The translations under genes were made by a program, and so were the position numbers. The notes below the pieces were generated by a model. That model saw only the letters and a program-made list of their open reading frames with translations. It was not told the origin of the DNA and searched no databases. 44,148 bases of DNA, taken from the NCBI GenBank assembly GCA_937928635.1, contig CALFWM010000018.1:1-44148 (forward strand), given 5' to 3'. Within the stretch, counting starts at the first letter, position 1; each line of letters begins with the position of its first letter. Positions 15,967 through 23,864 of the stretch are shown one piece after another. The DNA is from an uncultured Sulfitobacter sp. (GTDB lineage: Bacteria; Pseudomonadota; Alphaproteobacteria; Rhodobacterales; Rhodobacteraceae).

Positions 15967-16638
15967 CTAACCCGGTGAGCGGTAGCGCGGCGGGGACAGC
16001 AGCGCCATGACCGCCCCTGTCAAAAAACCACCCGCATGGGCCTGCCAGGCGGCCAGACTGCCCAGCAGTGCCTGACTTGCCAGATCCGACAGGGCCAGCA
16101 GCACAGTGGCCAGTGACAGGCGGAAAAACTGCACACTTCTCTCTTCTTTGCTGGGTTTGGCAGAGGCCAGAAACCCCGCATCAATGGCATAAACGCCAAC
16201 CAGTCCAAACAAGGCCCCGGAGGCACCCACCGTAGACCCCGTGCCCGGCCCGATCAGGGCAAAGACCTCGGCGGCACCAATTGTCGCCATCAGATAAAAC
16301 AGCACAAAGGATTCAGAGGTGCGGTAGGACAGGATCAACCGGCCCAGCCAGATCAGCCCGAACATGTTGATCATCAGATGTGTCAGCCCGGTGTGCAAAA
16401 ACCCATAGGTCAAAAACATGCTGAGCGGCTGAAAGGCAAACCGGGGGCCCGGGCCTTCCAGCAGGTCAGGCTGAAACGCGCCCATTGTAAAAGCCCAGCG
16501 GCGCAGGCCCGGCCACAGCCATCCCCGGTCAGATAATTGCAGGATCAGTTCCGGCAGGACATTGGCAAGCACCAAGACCATCAGGACCAACGGCAGGCCA
16601 GTGGTCGTATAGGGAACGGGAGGGCCGGGGGCGTTCAT
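15967..16638 (-). CDS. Rhomboid-family intramembrane serine protease
   Basis: A polytopic inner-membrane protease of 223 residues. The catalytic Ser lies in GASGALFGL (Ser140) and the catalytic His in AHAGGFLTG (His201); HLMINMFGLIWLG between them and the N-terminus is the usual rhomboid TM2 motif. Length fits a six-helix bacterial rhomboid. The ATG at 16638 has AAGGGAC ahead of it and is preferred to an upstream in-frame start at 16674. It follows xrtD on the same strand after 77 bases. Rhomboids can serve as sorting enzymes (rhombosortase for GlyGly-CTERM), but here an exosortase already covers the visible VPVPA substrate, so its target is unknown. Confidence 0.93.
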   Translation of the reverse strand: MNAPGPPVPYTTTGLPLVLMVLVLANVLPELILQLSDRGWLWPGLRRWAFTMGAFQPDLLEGPGPRFAFQPLSMFLTYGFLHTGLTHLMINMFGLIWLGRLILSYRTSESFVLFYLMATIGAAEVFALIGPGTGSTVGASGALFGLVGVYAIDAGFLASAKPSKEERSVQFFRLSLATVLLALSDLASQALLGSLAAWQAHAGGFLTGAVMALLSPPRYRSPG

Positions 16639-16715
16639 CCGTCCCTTGTGCCAAAGCCCTGCGCCCCCTGACAAGGTCCGATTTAGGGTTCTTGATCAGG
16701 GGGTGGGGTTTGGCG

Positions 16716-18323
16716 TTATTCGGGGATGTAACGGGGCAGCTTGGGCAGCAGATCGCCCATGAATGCCTGCAGGCGCGCGTCTGCGTCTGCCTCTGTTTCA
16801 TTGCGGTTGATCGGGGTCACAAAGCGCACCATCGCACCATCTGTGCGCCCGATGGTCAGGCTGTCATAGACCACGTCGATCTTGGCCAGATAATCGTTGG
16901 TCATGCGCGTGCCGCGCTGTTCAAACCAGTAATAGACGAGCTGACGGCTCAACCCTTTTTCGATCACCGCGCGGTTCAGTTCAAAATCACCATAGACTGT
17001 GTTCGGGATCGACACCGGGGTGGGATCAATGGAGAACACTTCCCAGCCGCCCACAGGCAGACAGACCTCGGGCGAGTGGATGCCCGACCCTTCGGTCTGT
17101 TTGTCGTAATAGGCCGCAAAGAAGTTCACATAGGTGTCTTGTTCACCGGGCTTGGTGTAGACCGCGTTGATGGAATCCGTGGCCCCCAGCACCCTTTGCA
17201 CATCGGCATCCAGCGGGATGGTATAGGAACTCCATTCGCCCACACTGCGCGGGAACAGGGCAAAGTTATCCCGGTCCGGCAGCACCCGGTCGGGCGCGGG
17301 GGTCAGCACAAAGGCGGCTGTGATGGCGGTTGAAAGGGCCGCGGCAATAATCACGCCACGCGATGTGGCAATGCTGAGGAAGCGGGAGGCTTCGCCCATC
17401 AGCCCGTCGGTGTCCAGATCAATGGTGTCGCGCAGGCCCAGCGGGCTTGGCGTCAGGCGCTGCAACAGCACCGCCATCAGGAACAACAGGCCGATACAGG
17501 CACCAAAGATCACCCAGCCTTCAAACCAGTGCAGGAACCCTTCGGCCTGGCCAATGCCATAGCTGTTGACCAAAACGCCGATCATGCCGATGCGGAAGGA
17601 GTTCATGAAGACCGTCAGCGGGGCTGCGGCCAGGAACATCACCACCTTGTGCCAGAATGGACCGCGATAAAGGATCGCAAAGAGGTAGGAGAAGGACAGG
17701 ATCGGGAACAGGTATTGCAGGCCCGAGCAGGCCTCCGCCACCTGCAGCTTGTAGACACCCAAATCAATGACATTGCCCTCAAGAAACACCGGGATGCCGG
17801 CCAGTTTGATAAACCAGACCCCCAGTTCGGAGGAGATCAGCTGCAAGACGATGGTCAGCTTCCAGTAGATGAACTGGGGCAGGGGCAGCATGAAAATAAG
17901 GTGCAGCACCGGCAGTTGGTGGCGCTTGCCACGCTCCCAGCCAAAGCCGGTCAGCACCACACCACCGGTCCAGATGATCAGCGCATAGGTGACGATGTCA
18001 GGGATTTTGACCAGATTGCCAAAGATGCCGATCACCAGACCCAACACAATCACGATGATGCCGGGGACGCGGTTCACCTTTTTGATATGTTCGACCTTGG
18101 GGGCCTGACGCAATTCGCGCAGGAACAGATAAAGCGAGATGATGGGGATCAGCGGACCATGGCTGTATTCAGGGGTGATCCACGCCGCGCCCAGAGACTT
18201 CAGACCCAGCCAGAAGATCGGCAGGCTGACCAGGATCAACAGCATAAACCATGCGATACCTGTTGGGTTTGCCTGGCGCAGACCAAGAGATGAAATGCTG
18301 CGATCGGAGCTGATATCGGCCAT
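16716..18323 (-). CDS. xrtD: Exosortase XrtD (VPLPA-CTERM-specific) with fused EpsI domain
   Basis: Inner-membrane transpeptidase-like enzyme that cleaves C-terminal sorting tails and probably transfers the protein to a surface acceptor. Residues 1-300 are a multi-pass exosortase domain with the full catalytic set: Cys199 in EACSGL, Arg244 in NSFRIGM and His265 in FLHWFEGW. After about residue 330 comes a periplasmic EpsI-type domain with [12 protein letters not shown] and the terminal LPRYIPE. A single chain of about 535 residues carrying both domains is the form known for the VPLPA-CTERM-specific exosortase of Rhodobacterales. The ATG at 18323 is used; the base triplet before it is an unlikely TTG. 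Its probable substrate is encoded at 19532-20068, and the prsT, ATPase and chain-length genes complete the system. Confidence 0.93.
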   Translation of the reverse strand: MADISSDRSISSLGLRQANPTGIAWFMLLILVSLPIFWLGLKSLGAAWITPEYSHGPLIPIISLYLFLRELRQAPKVEHIKKVNRVPGIIVIVLGLVIGIFGNLVKIPDIVTYALIIWTGGVVLTGFGWERGKRHQLPVLHLIFMLPLPQFIYWKLTIVLQLISSELGVWFIKLAGIPVFLEGNVIDLGVYKLQVAEACSGLQYLFPILSFSYLFAILYRGPFWHKVVMFLAAAPLTVFMNSFRIGMIGVLVNSYGIGQAEGFLHWFEGWVIFGACIGLLFLMAVLLQRLTPSPLGLRDTIDLDTDGLMGEASRFLSIATSRGVIIAAALSTAITAAFVLTPAPDRVLPDRDNFALFPRSVGEWSSYTIPLDADVQRVLGATDSINAVYTKPGEQDTYVNFFAAYYDKQTEGSGIHSPEVCLPVGGWEVFSIDPTPVSIPNTVYGDFELNRAVIEKGLSRQLVYYWFEQRGTRMTNDYLAKIDVVYDSLTIGRTDGAMVRFVTPINRNETEADADARLQAFMGDLLPKLPRYIPE

Positions 18324-18400
18324 CAAAGAAATCTCGTTACTGACAAAGGATGGCCCAATTCACCGGCCCGGGCGTCATATAACAAGGAATGAGTGGAAAA

Positions 18401-19345
18401 TCACTCCCCCAGGCGGGCGGAAACAGCTTGTTTACGAAAATGTGTCCTATATCGCGCGATCAGGCCGCCTGCCTTGCTTTGGGCCAGCCGTGGTGTGGCC
18501 AGATGCACGCCCCCGGCAATGGCCAGCCCGCCCAAACACCCCAGGATCGCCATGCTCAGGCTGTTGGGTGCAATAGACGTGGTGCGGCCCAGTACGGACA
18601 ATACCAAGGGATGTGCCAGATAAACCCCCAGGGACAGGGCCCCGGCCAGATGCGCGCTGCGCGTGGCGGGCAGGGTGCAGATCCTGCAAAACATCAGCGC
18701 GCCCGCGGCAATGACAATCTGTAGCAGGCCCTCAGAGGCGCCGATCAGCAGGGCGGCCCCGGCAAACCCTGCAAGAATCAGTCCCATCAGGGGAACGCGC
18801 CCCCAGACCAGCGCCAGCGTAACGCCGATGCAAACAGCCGGCAGGGCATAAAGCCATTGGGCAAAGGGCACAGGCAGGCTGACACCCTGGCGCAGCAGCA
18901 GGATTGTCAATCCGGCCACCGCCATGATCAGCGCTGTGCGTTCCGTGCCCATGTGCCTGGCAAGGCGCGACAAGGGATAGATCGCAAGGCAGGTGAAAAA
19001 GGCAAAGGGCAGAAACCACAGATGGGTGGCGGGGCCGCTCAGCAACATGTTGAGCGAAAATTCAGATTCAAAAGGCGCGCCGGTTACAGAAAGTTCTGCC
19101 AGCTTTAGTGCGCTGTAGACTGCTGACCAGATCAGCCAGGGCATCAGCAGGCGCTGCACCTTTATGTTCAGATAATCGGCAAATGATATGCGTTCCGTCC
19201 CGGGCAAGGCCAGCACCACCAGCAGCAGCAGGAAAAACGGGAGGGCAGCATAGCCAACGGCGCCACCGGGTGATCCGGCGTGAAAAAACACGATGCCAAA
19301 GGCCGCCAACAGACGTGCATAATCCAATGTAGCGTTGCGGCTCAT
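18401..19345 (-). CDS. Acyltransferase 3 family membrane protein (O-acetyltransferase-like)
   Basis: An integral membrane protein of 314 residues with about ten helices. The N-terminal LDYARLLAAFGIVFFH is the acyltransferase 3 motif, with His22 as the likely catalytic residue, and KVQRLLMPWLIWSAVY and HLWFLPFAFF follow as in OafA/NodX-like enzymes. These transfer acetyl or other acyl groups to sugars at the membrane. AAGGGG precedes the ATG at 19345. It lies between the sorted protein and xrtD on the same strand, so it could modify the EPS, or the sorted surface protein's glycan; the first is more usual. Acceptor unknown. Confidence 0.88.
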   Translation of the reverse strand: MSRNATLDYARLLAAFGIVFFHAGSPGGAVGYAALPFFLLLLVVLALPGTERISFADYLNIKVQRLLMPWLIWSAVYSALKLAELSVTGAPFESEFSLNMLLSGPATHLWFLPFAFFTCLAIYPLSRLARHMGTERTALIMAVAGLTILLLRQGVSLPVPFAQWLYALPAVCIGVTLALVWGRVPLMGLILAGFAGAALLIGASEGLLQIVIAAGALMFCRICTLPATRSAHLAGALSLGVYLAHPLVLSVLGRTTSIAPNSLSMAILGCLGGLAIAGGVHLATPRLAQSKAGGLIARYRTHFRKQAVSARLGE

Positions 19346-19468
19346 AAACAACCCCTTTACGGGAAGATGATACGTTGCTCCCTATGGTTGTTTATACTGG
19401 TTAATAAATAGTTTACCGGGAATTTTGCAGGTCCACGCCGATCAAACCGCTCCCGACCGGGGGCTTGC

Positions 19469-19500
19469 AAAAAAAGAGGCCGCACAAGGCAGCCTCTTTT
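19469..19500 (-). terminator. Rho-independent terminator of the VPVPA protein gene
   Basis: Read on the minus strand, AAAAGAGGC (19500-19492) pairs with GCCTCTTTT (19480-19472), an 9-bp stem with an 11-base loop and a tail of T residues. It follows the sorted-protein stop by about 30 bases and separates it from the acyltransferase and xrtD genes. Confidence 0.85.
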
Positions 19501-19531
19501 AAATCATTTGACGATCCTCAGATCAGAAAGC

Positions 19532-20068
19532 TCAGGCTTTCTTGCGACGCCGCAGACCGGCAACACCACCCAGTGCGCCCAGCAGCAACAGGCCTGCAGC
19601 AGGCACTGGTACTTCTGATGGAACAGCCTGGATGTTGAAGGAAGCGGTAGAATCCGCGCCCGCACCGTCCAGAATGCCGCTCCAGGAAATGTTCAGTGTC
19701 TGGCTCAGGCCGTTCACTGAGTTAAAGATGCTGCCCAGCGTAAAGAATGCACCGTTACCAAAGTCTTCCGTCAGGGACGCAAAAGAAGTACCGGTATCCG
19801 TTGTGATGCTGATTTCCAGGTCCTGAAACTCACCTGTAAATTCCAGAGTGACAAACTCTGCATCCAAGGCCAGGTTTTCAGCAGCTTCCAGTTCAAAAAT
19901 ACGGGAATCCGCGGCGGCATCTACAACCACCTCAGCAAAGGCGTATTCATCACCCAGCTCGATGAGGTTGCTCGCACCCCCCTCAACAAGGATAGTAGAC
20001 GCAAAAGACGTCATTGGCAGGGCAGCAAACGCTACGGCAGCCGCCAAAGTTTTAGTTGTACTGATCAC
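19532..20068 (-). CDS. Secreted protein with VPLPA-type C-terminal sorting signal
   Basis: A 178-residue exported protein, the probable substrate of XrtD. Residues 1-23 are a Sec signal ending in SFA. The mature part is acidic and strand-rich, without Cys or catalytic motif (LVEGGASNLIELGDEYAF, FEDLEISITTD-like strands). The C-terminus has all three parts of a VPLPA-CTERM tail: VPVPA at 153-157, a Gly/Leu/Ala membrane helix at about 158-172 and the basic end RRRKKA. The start is GTG at 20068 with GGGAG 7 bases ahead. It has its own terminator (19469-19500) and two palindromes upstream, so it is likely to be regulated separately from xrtD. Function of the mature domain is unknown. Confidence 0.9.
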   Translation of the reverse strand: MISTTKTLAAAVAFAALPMTSFASTILVEGGASNLIELGDEYAFAEVVVDAAADSRIFELEAAENLALDAEFVTLEFTGEFQDLEISITTDTGTSFASLTEDFGNGAFFTLGSIFNSVNGLSQTLNISWSGILDGAGADSTASFNIQAVPSEVPVPAAGLLLLGALGGVAGLRRRKKA

Positions 20069-20108
20069 AATATTACTCCCAGATCACACGCGCCAAAATG
20101 GCATACCC

Positions 20109-20154
20109 ACTCATTGGAATGAGTTTTACCGGATAGGTGGTCGTTGCGGCAACG
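20109..20154. promoter_or_regulatory. Two palindromes upstream of the sorted-protein gene
   Basis: ACTCATT-GG-AATGAGT (20109-20124) is a perfect palindrome with 7-base arms, and CGTTGC-G-GCAACG (20142-20154) one with 6-base arms. Both lie 41-86 bases ahead of the GTG start at 20068, where operators are expected. The regulator is unknown. Confidence 0.45.
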
Positions 20155-20242
20155 TCAGGAGGCTGATTTTTCTGTGATTACGGCTATTTCGCGGTCTAAA
20201 GCAGGAATTTTCGCAAATCCCCAAATTCTTTGTATTTGTACT

Positions 20243-20277
20243 GGAACCAATGATGTTATTTCACCCCTATTGGTTCC
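20243..20277. repeat. 9-base inverted repeat in the intergenic region
   Basis: GGAACCAAT (20243-20251) and ATTGGTTCC (20269-20277) are perfect inverted repeats 17 bases apart, in the gap between the sorted-protein promoter region and the VanZ-like gene stop. Without a T run it is not a clear terminator; an operator or mRNA end structure are both possible. Confidence 0.4.
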
Positions 20278-20354
20278 TGGCCTTATGCTGAAGAAGGCAA
20301 ATTTGTCGAATCATTGCCGCATTTTGGACTTTATTGAATGCGCGCCTTTTGGAC

Positions 20355-20915
20355 CTAGCCAGATCGCCGGGCGACCCAGCGTTTTGTCAGTGCCGCACCA
20401 CAGATCACGCCAAGCGCATTCAGCAGCAGATCATCCACATTGAACTGCCGGTATGCGCAAGGATAAAGTCCCCAGATCCCAGTCAGCTGAGTCAGTTCAA
20501 CGGCCACCGTCAGGCTGAGCCCAAACAACACGATCCCGCGCCAGGTCGCGACATGGCGCACCAGCGCCAGGCCGATGCCCGCACAGACTAGAAAATTCAT
20601 TGTCGTGGCCGCCAGCAGCCGATTGCCCAGATAATGTTGCGGTGTGGAATACCATTGGCTCATCATGTGAATGGTGCGCACAAAATTGAACGGCCGCAGC
20701 TGTGGGGTGGCGGTGTCCACCGGGCAGCTCAGGCTACCAAGGGCCGGAAAGGGATGCTGCGTGAGAAACACAAAGCTGAAGGTCAGCCCCAGAAAGGGCA
20801 GGGCGCGCCAGGGGCGCAGCACACCGCACAGCCACAGCACGCCCACAAGGACAAGGCTGGTCAGCGCGCCATAAAGCAGGGCAAATCCGACAAATTCGAT
20901 GTCTCCCAACCGCAT
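20355..20915 (-). CDS. VanZ-like family membrane protein
   Basis: A 186-residue polytopic membrane protein. Five hydrophobic segments are visible and the C-terminal half carries the VanZ-like core, including SLTVAVELTQL and FNVDDLLLNALGVICGA, where the Glu and the N-V-D-D motif are conserved in the family. VanZ itself gives low-level teicoplanin resistance; most relatives in proteobacteria have no known role and occur in cell-envelope or EPS loci. The ATG at 20915 is used, though a TTG at 20927 would overlap the acetyltransferase stop by 4 bases and give coupling. It is the second gene after the hexapeptide acetyltransferase. Confidence 0.85.
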   Translation of the reverse strand: MRLGDIEFVGFALLYGALTSLVLVGVLWLCGVLRPWRALPFLGLTFSFVFLTQHPFPALGSLSCPVDTATPQLRPFNFVRTIHMMSQWYSTPQHYLGNRLLAATTMNFLVCAGIGLALVRHVATWRGIVLFGLSLTVAVELTQLTGIWGLYPCAYRQFNVDDLLLNALGVICGAALTKRWVARRSG

Positions 20916-20923
20916 CGCTGCGG

Positions 20924-21457
20924 TCAACCGGCGGGGGTGGTGTCGGTTTGCTCAGCCCGGGCCGCTAGGCTCTCTTTGGTCATGCGACCAAAGTTGGTGG
21001 TCATGATGCCGGTGCGAATGACCCGTGCCGGGTTGCCGGCCACGATGACATTATCGGGCACATCCTTGGTCACGATCGCGCCGGCCGCCACGATGGCGTG
21101 ATCCCCCACTGTGACCCCCGGCATCACAATGGCACGTGCCCCAATGGCTGAATACTTTCCAATGCGGGTATGCATATGCGCGCTGCGCGCCATGTCATGG
21201 GTCAGGATGACCGCCCCAAAATTTACCGCCGTACCTTCACCGATGTGAACACCTTGCGGATAGGTCTTGTCCAGCGTCGCCTTCAGCGAGATCAGTGTGA
21301 AAGGGTGAATGTCCATTTTCCAGATTTTGGTCAGAACCGCCCAGCGGGCCAGCAACAGCAAATCCCGCAGCCGTGTGCGGCAGGTGGCCAGAAACCCGTA
21401 ATTGCGCACAGCTTCCATAAAAGTATCCGGGGCTTTACCTGTGTATTTGAAGGCCAT
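20924..21457 (-). CDS. Hexapeptide-repeat acetyltransferase (LbetaH type)
   Basis: A 177-residue cytoplasmic transferase expected to move an acetyl group from acetyl-CoA to a sugar or amino acid hydroxyl. The C-terminal half is a left-handed beta helix of hexapeptide repeats ([35 protein letters not shown]) ending in [13 protein letters not shown], the usual CoA-site end of the coil. HDMARSAH carries a His that may be the general base. An N-terminal extension from 21508 is rejected because GAGGAGA precedes the ATG at 21457 by about 10 bases and the conserved part starts after it. It is followed by the VanZ-like gene and faces the divergent glycosyltransferase at 21718. Confidence 0.9.
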   Translation of the reverse strand: MAFKYTGKAPDTFMEAVRNYGFLATCRTRLRDLLLLARWAVLTKIWKMDIHPFTLISLKATLDKTYPQGVHIGEGTAVNFGAVILTHDMARSAHMHTRIGKYSAIGARAIVMPGVTVGDHAIVAAGAIVTKDVPDNVIVAGNPARVIRTGIMTTNFGRMTKESLAARAEQTDTTPAG

Positions 21458-21717
21458 GGTTTCAAGTCTCCTCGGGCTGCGCGTGCCACGGCCTTGTGAA
21501 ACATTCAAGGCTGGCTAAAATATGGCTGGTGGGCCGCAATATGGAAGCGGTTTCTGACACACATAAGGCAAAGTCCGAGGGCTGTAAAAGCAGGTATGGG
21601 TGCTTCTTGGCCGATGTCTGCACTCTTGCATGTTCTTGCCATTAAATCGTCCTTAAGAGGATGTTTGTTGGGGCCTGTTTAACTGCGTCCCGGGGGCGTG
21701 CAACAAAAGAGGCGTTC

Positions 21718-22635
21718 ATGACCATGCCGGCAGACCAGATGATCATTTCCGTTGTCATCCCGCATCTGAACCAACCAGAATTTTTGCGCCGGTGTCTGAC
21801 CTCTTTGAAGGCAGGCAGCCGCCAACCGGATGAGATCTTTGTGGTCGACAATGGCTCAGCCGAGATGCCCCATGAGATTTGCAACGCTTTTGATGGCGTG
21901 ACCCTGCTGCGCGAGGAAACCCCCGGTCCAGGGCCTGCGCGTAACCTTGGGGTGGGCGCGGCCCGTGGTGAGGTGCTGGCCTTCATTGATGCCGATTGCC
22001 TGGCGGACCCTGAATGGCTGGCCGCAGCTGCGCGCGAAATGGCGGACCAACGCATTGCCATTCTGGGTGGAGACGTGCGCATTGCCTATGCAAACCCGAA
22101 TAACCTGACCGTGATCGAGGCCTATGAGAGCATCTATGCCTATCGCATGGACCGCTACATCGCGCGCGAGGGTTTCACCGGCACCGGTAATCTGGTGGTG
22201 CGCGCGGATGTGCTGGCTGCTGTGGGGCCTTTTGCCGGGCTTTCGGTGGCCGAGGACCGGGATTGGGGCCAGCGCGCCAGCGCTGCGGGGTACAAGATCC
22301 GCTATGTGGCGGACATGAAGGTCTATCACCCGGCGCGCGCCGCCTTTTCCGAGCTGCGCCAGAAATGGGACCGTCACATGGCCCATGATTTCACCGCCGC
22401 GCGCACCTCAGCCAAAGGCAAGGTCAAGTGGCTGATCAAATCGCTGGCCATGGGGGTGTCGCCACTGGCGGAGATGCCGCGCATTCTGACCTCGGACCGG
22501 GTCAAGGGCCTGCGCGCGCGCATGCTGGCTTTTGGCGGGCTGACCCGGATCAGAGTATACCGTACAGGCCGGATGTTTCAGTTGATGGCTGGGATGGATC
22601 CCGACAGCCTGTCCGGGCGCTGGAACCGACCTTAA
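21718..22635 (+). CDS. Family 2 glycosyltransferase
   Basis: A 305-residue GT-A glycosyltransferase. Residues near the N-terminus read ISVVIPHLNQPEFLRRCLTSL, then FVVDNGS (donor site) and FIDADCLADPEWLAA, where the D-A-D is the metal-binding DXD motif. VAEDRDWGQRASAAGYKI is the usual ED acceptor-site motif with the catalytic Asp. AGAGG at 21708-21712 precedes the ATG at 21718 by 5 bases, which decides it over the ATG at 21661. The C-terminal third has a hydrophobic stretch that may attach to the membrane. It diverges from the acetyltransferase and is followed by the palindrome array. Sugar and linkage unknown. Confidence 0.93.
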   Translation: MTMPADQMIISVVIPHLNQPEFLRRCLTSLKAGSRQPDEIFVVDNGSAEMPHEICNAFDGVTLLREETPGPGPARNLGVGAARGEVLAFIDADCLADPEWLAAAAREMADQRIAILGGDVRIAYANPNNLTVIEAYESIYAYRMDRYIAREGFTGTGNLVVRADVLAAVGPFAGLSVAEDRDWGQRASAAGYKIRYVADMKVYHPARAAFSELRQKWDRHMAHDFTAARTSAKGKVKWLIKSLAMGVSPLAEMPRILTSDRVKGLRARMLAFGGLTRIRVYRTGRMFQLMAGMDPDSLSGRWNRP

Positions 22636-22746
22636 AGCTTTTGACCTTTAACCTGAAATATCGTGCATAGTCGATGTTCCGACAATGTAAAGTATAATAG
22701 GATATTCGCGCTCCTAGTTTAAGGCCGGGTGCTCAAAGTATTTCTT

Positions 22747-22850
22747 ATAGCGTTTCGAGTTAAACATGAACCACTTATTCGCTGCCTCTCCCTTTGGTCG
22801 AACGCGAAAAGTGATAAAGCGTGTTTCAAGTTAAACTCGAAACGCTTTAG
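22747..22850. repeat. Palindromic element 1 of a three-unit array
   Basis: The arms AGCGTTTCGAGTTAAAC (22749-22765) and, on the other strand, AGCGTTTCGAGTTTAAC (22846-22830) differ at one base, so the ends can form a 17-base stem around a 64-base centre. The unit is about 104 bases long and has no ORF of substance. Confidence 0.75.
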
Positions 22851-22851
22851 A

Positions 22852-22945
22852 GCACTTTCAGTTTATTTAAAATGAATCGCTTTTTGTTGCCTTTCGTTAC
22901 GCTCAAGTGCGAAAAGCGATGCGAGATGCTTAAAGGAAAACTAAA
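22852..22945. repeat. Palindromic element 2 of the array
   Basis: The left part CTTTCAGTTTATTTAAAATG and the right part, read on the other strand as CTTTAGTTTTCCTTTAAGCA, are imperfect inverted repeats. An inner pair ATCGCTTTTTG / CGAAAAGCGAT (22874-22884 and 22910-22920) is nearly perfect. Spacing and layout resemble elements 1 and 3, but the sequence has diverged. Confidence 0.65.
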
Positions 22946-23046
22946 GCGCCCCGCCTAAAACTTGAATCACCGATGCCCTGCCGCGCTCCGCGCTCTCGGG
23001 ACATCGACGATAAGTGATGCTTCAAGTTAAAGGCGGGACGCTATAG
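22943..23046. repeat. Palindromic element 3 of the array, copy B of the 104-bp repeat
   Basis: The same 104-base element as at 9847-9950 (92 of 104 bases identical by hand count). The arms start AAAGCGCCCCGCC and end GGCGGGACGCT, with a GCGCTCCGCGC core. It abuts the stop of the formyltransferase gene (23062, minus strand), where it could also end that transcript. Confidence 0.85.
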
Positions 23047-23061
23047 AAGTGCTGTAGTGCA

Positions 23062-23862
23062 CTACTTCTGATGGGTTGATCGGGTCAATTGACCGTTGCG
23101 CTTAAGCTGTCTGAGTGAGTAGCGGGTTCGTAATTCGGCTCGTAAACCCAATTGCGCACCACGGTATTCCCGCCCTTGGCTGAGGTCCTGTGGGGTGCCT
23201 TGTAGAATGCCTTCCAAGGCATGGGAAATAACACTGACGTATGCCTTCGCCCCGGCTTGGACGGCACGGCCAAAAATCATATGAAGGTGATCCTCGCACT
23301 CTAGGGTTGCAGTCGCTTTTTGATAGATCAGCCCGCCGTCTACATCTGCGGTGCATTCATGCACTGTCGCTCCCACCATATCAGGGCGGCTGTCATGTAA
23401 TGGCCAGAATGCACAGGCTACACCACGGTAATCGGGCGAAAGCCCGGTATGCATATTCAGCGCCACCTGACCGGTAAGTGTTAGGACGTTGTCAGGTATT
23501 ATTCCGGTACCATAGATCGCCAGAACATCCGGCTTCAATTCTGCGACAACACGGGCGAGCTCTCCGCTTTTGGGACGACCAACCCGGTGGACGAGATCAG
23601 AGCGTTCGAAGGAAACCGCGCCCGGACCAAAGACTTTCTCCAGTTGTGCGCTACGAGCCTTTTGATCTTTGATCATTCGCAAATAGACTTGTCGCGCAGC
23701 TTTGCTCAAAAACCCACCTAGACCTTTTCTGAGAATGCTCTTCCATGACCTGCGAACAGGGGGATCACATACCAAAATAGCGGTTACATCATGTGCAGCT
23801 GTAATGTGGTTCGCAACATAATGATGTTCCGGCCCGTCGCCGGTGATAATGACCAGACTCAT
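23062..23862 (-). CDS. Formyltransferase-family protein (probable sugar-amine N-formyltransferase)
   Basis: A 266-residue cytoplasmic enzyme of the 10-formyl-tetrahydrofolate formyltransferase fold. The catalytic set is visible as Asn136-Met-His138 followed by TGLSPDYRG, and Asp175 in ADVDGG. Upstream, LAIYGTGIIPD is the usual strand before the active site. It lacks the C-terminal tRNA-binding domain of methionyl-tRNA formyltransferase, and sits in a polysaccharide operon, so formylation of an amino sugar nucleotide is the likely job (inference). It starts 2 bases after the deacetylase stop, so the two are coupled. A. palindromic element follows its stop. GC content is lower than in the EPS core genes. 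Confidence 0.85.
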   Translation of the reverse strand: MSLVIITGDGPEHHYVANHITAAHDVTAILVCDPPVRRSWKSILRKGLGGFLSKAARQVYLRMIKDQKARSAQLEKVFGPGAVSFERSDLVHRVGRPKSGELARVVAELKPDVLAIYGTGIIPDNVLTLTGQVALNMHTGLSPDYRGVACAFWPLHDSRPDMVGATVHECTADVDGGLIYQKATATLECEDHLHMIFGRAVQAGAKAYVSVISHALEGILQGTPQDLSQGREYRGAQLGLRAELRTRYSLRQLKRNGQLTRSTHQK

Positions 23863-23864
23863 CG

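Noticed and set aside
20243..20277. Terminator for the VanZ-like operon
   Set aside because: The inverted repeat has a 17-base loop and no T run on either strand, so it was listed only as a repeat.
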